Of a stretch of DNA of 6,560 nt, positions 5,662 through 6,560 are shown piece by piece. Below the pieces are notes generated by a model. The model searched no databases. It was given only the letters and a program-made list of their open reading frames with translations, and was not told where the DNA came from. The DNA lies in contig JAISPO010000070.1 of assembly GCA_031274855.1 (NCBI GenBank), positions 1 to 6,560 on the forward strand, written 5' to 3'. The position numbers and the translations under genes are program-made. The stretch's first letter is position 1, and every line of letters starts with the position of its first letter. This stretch comes from Zoogloeaceae bacterium. Lineage in GTDB: Bacteria; Pseudomonadota; Gammaproteobacteria; Burkholderiales; Rhodocyclaceae.

Positions 5662-6560
5662 ATGCCCGACCATCACGTACCGCTGATCGCCACCCTGTCG
5701 ATTGCCTTCCCGCTCGCCCTCGTGCTGGGTACGCTGGCGGCCCGCCTGCGCCTGCCGGCGCTGGTCGGCTACCTGCTGGCCGGTATCATCATGGGGCCTT
5801 TCACGCCAGGCTTTGTTGCCGATGCCGCTCTTGCGGCGGAACTGGCCGAAATCGGCGTCATTCTGCTGATGTTCGGCGTCGGCCTGCACTTCTCGCTGGA
5901 AGATTTGCTCAACGTCCGCCGCATCGCGGTACCCGGCGCGGTGCTGCAAATCGTCGTCGCCACAATACTGGGCGGTGTCGCCTCATGGCTCTGGGATTGG
6001 GATTTGGCGGCCGCGCTCGTTTTCGGGGTCACGCTATCGACCGCCAGTACCGTCGTGCTTTTGCGCGGTCTGGAAGCGCGCGGCATCCTCGAATCCATGA
6101 ATGGCCGCATTGCCGTTGGCTGGCTGATCGTCGAAGACTTGGCGATGGTGCTGGTGCTGGTGCTGCTGCCGCCGCTGGCCGGCGTACTTGGCAAGGTTCA
6201 AGCAGGCGACGACGGCAATCTGACGATCACCCTGCTGATTACCTTCCTGAAAGTGGCCGTCTTCATCGGCCTGATGCTGGTTGTCGGCCGCAAAGTCTTT
6301 CCCAAGCTGCTCTGGGCCGTCGCCCGCGCAGGCTCGCGTGAACTGTTCACCCTGTGCGTGATCGCCGTCGCCATGGGCATCGCCTTCTTCGCCGCCAAGC
6401 TGTTTGGCGTTTCCTTCGCGCTGGGCGCTTTCTTCGCCGGTATGGTCATGCGCGAATCCGAATTCAGCCACCGCGCCGCCACCGAATCGCTGCCGTTTCA
6501 GGAAGCCTTCGCCGTCCTCTTTTTCGTCTCGGTCGGCATGTTGTTCGACCCCCTGGTTCT
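5662..6560 (+). CDS. ybaL: YbaL/Kef-type CPA2 monovalent cation:proton antiporter, N-terminal part (cut by right edge)
   Basis: Translating from ATG 5662 gives 299 codons without a stop, very hydrophobic throughout, running off the right edge. It is a CPA2 family membrane antiporter, expected to exchange K+ or Na+ for H+. Recognisable YbaL-like segments are LVGYLLAGIIMGPFTPGFVAD (34-54), LAEIGVILLMFGVGLHFSLEDL (61-82), STASTVVLLRGLEARG (126-141), the ion-site motif GWLIVEDLAMVL (153-164, with E158-D159 where KefC has Gln-Asp), GSRELFTL (224-231), GVSFALGAFFAGMVMRESE (249-267) and AVLFFVSVGMLFDP (284-297). E. coli YbaL is about 558 residues with a C-terminal TrkA-N (RCK) nucleotide-binding domain; that part would lie outside the window, so its presence here is not shown. 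The start directly follows the ftsX stop and has AAAGGA 9 bases upstream. A Kef system with glutathione gating is an alternative, but the Glu-Asp motif and overall wording fit YbaL better. Actual ions are not known. Confidence 0.92.
   Translation, partial: MPDHHVPLIATLSIAFPLALVLGTLAARLRLPALVGYLLAGIIMGPFTPGFVADAALAAELAEIGVILLMFGVGLHFSLEDLLNVRRIAVPGAVLQIVVATILGGVASWLWDWDLAAALVFGVTLSTASTVVLLRGLEARGILESMNGRIAVGWLIVEDLAMVLVLVLLPPLAGVLGKVQAGDDGNLTITLLITFLKVAVFIGLMLVVGRKVFPKLLWAVARAGSRELFTLCVIAVAMGIAFFAAKLFGVSFALGAFFAGMVMRESEFSHRAATESLPFQEAFAVLFFVSVGMLFDPLV

Noticed and set aside
4729..5949. A 406-codon open frame on the minus strand opposite ftsX and the antiporter gene, rich in Gln, Arg and Gly.
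   Set aside because: It lies antisense to two well-identified genes, has low-complexity composition typical of shadow frames in GC-rich DNA, and shows no recognisable domain.
6148..6168. Three GTGCTG hexamers followed by CTG in the antiporter gene, a possible slippage tract.
   Set aside because: It is a short repeat encoding VLVLVLL in a membrane helix. Common hydrophobic codons explain it, and six-base units would not shift the frame.

Overview
The window looks like chromosomal core DNA from a GC-rich Pseudomonadota, most likely a betaproteobacterium. The grounds are inference from gene order and protein sequence. An rsmD - M16 peptidase - M16 peptidase block stands divergent from ftsY-ftsE-ftsX, FtsY has a short N-terminal part and a 'DTAGRLPTQLNLM' segment, and no rpoH follows ftsX as it does in E. 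coli and Pseudomonas. No phage, insertion sequence, CRISPR array, tRNA or rRNA is visible, and coding density is close to complete.

Minus-strand block (1-3075, read right to left): a secreted M16B zinc peptidase with the full HxxEH site comes first. It is followed by a secreted M16B partner that has lost HxxEH but keeps the R/Y substrate-binding pair. The 5' part of rsmD (16S rRNA guanine-N2 methyltransferase) follows and runs off the left edge. The spacing is very tight: 9 bases between the two peptidases if the second starts at 1680, and a one-base TAATG overlap into rsmD. This suggests one transcript and a heterodimeric periplasmic protease with the active site split over two subunits.

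Intergenic 3076-3152: the only non-coding stretch, 77 bases, between two divergent start codons. It must hold the promoters for both directions unless these lie inside genes. It is AT-rich compared with its surroundings, but I cannot point to a convincing sigma70 pair.

Plus-strand block (3153-6560): ftsY (SRP receptor GTPase), ftsE and ftsX (the divisome ABC-type complex that controls peptidoglycan hydrolases), then the first 299 codons of a YbaL-type CPA2 cation/proton antiporter, cut by the right edge. ftsY/ftsE and ftsE/ftsX each overlap by ATGA, and the antiporter ATG follows the ftsX stop directly, so the four genes look co-transcribed and translationally coupled. The shared theme is the cell envelope: membrane protein targeting, division-site cell wall hydrolysis, ion homeostasis and, on the other strand, periplasmic proteolysis.

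I do not see a new multi-gene system here. The points most worth checking are a Tyr where FtsE should have its H-loop His, the complementary split of the M16 active site, a perfect 22-bp palindrome at the end of ftsY just before the ftsE start, and the antiporter gene linked to ftsX.
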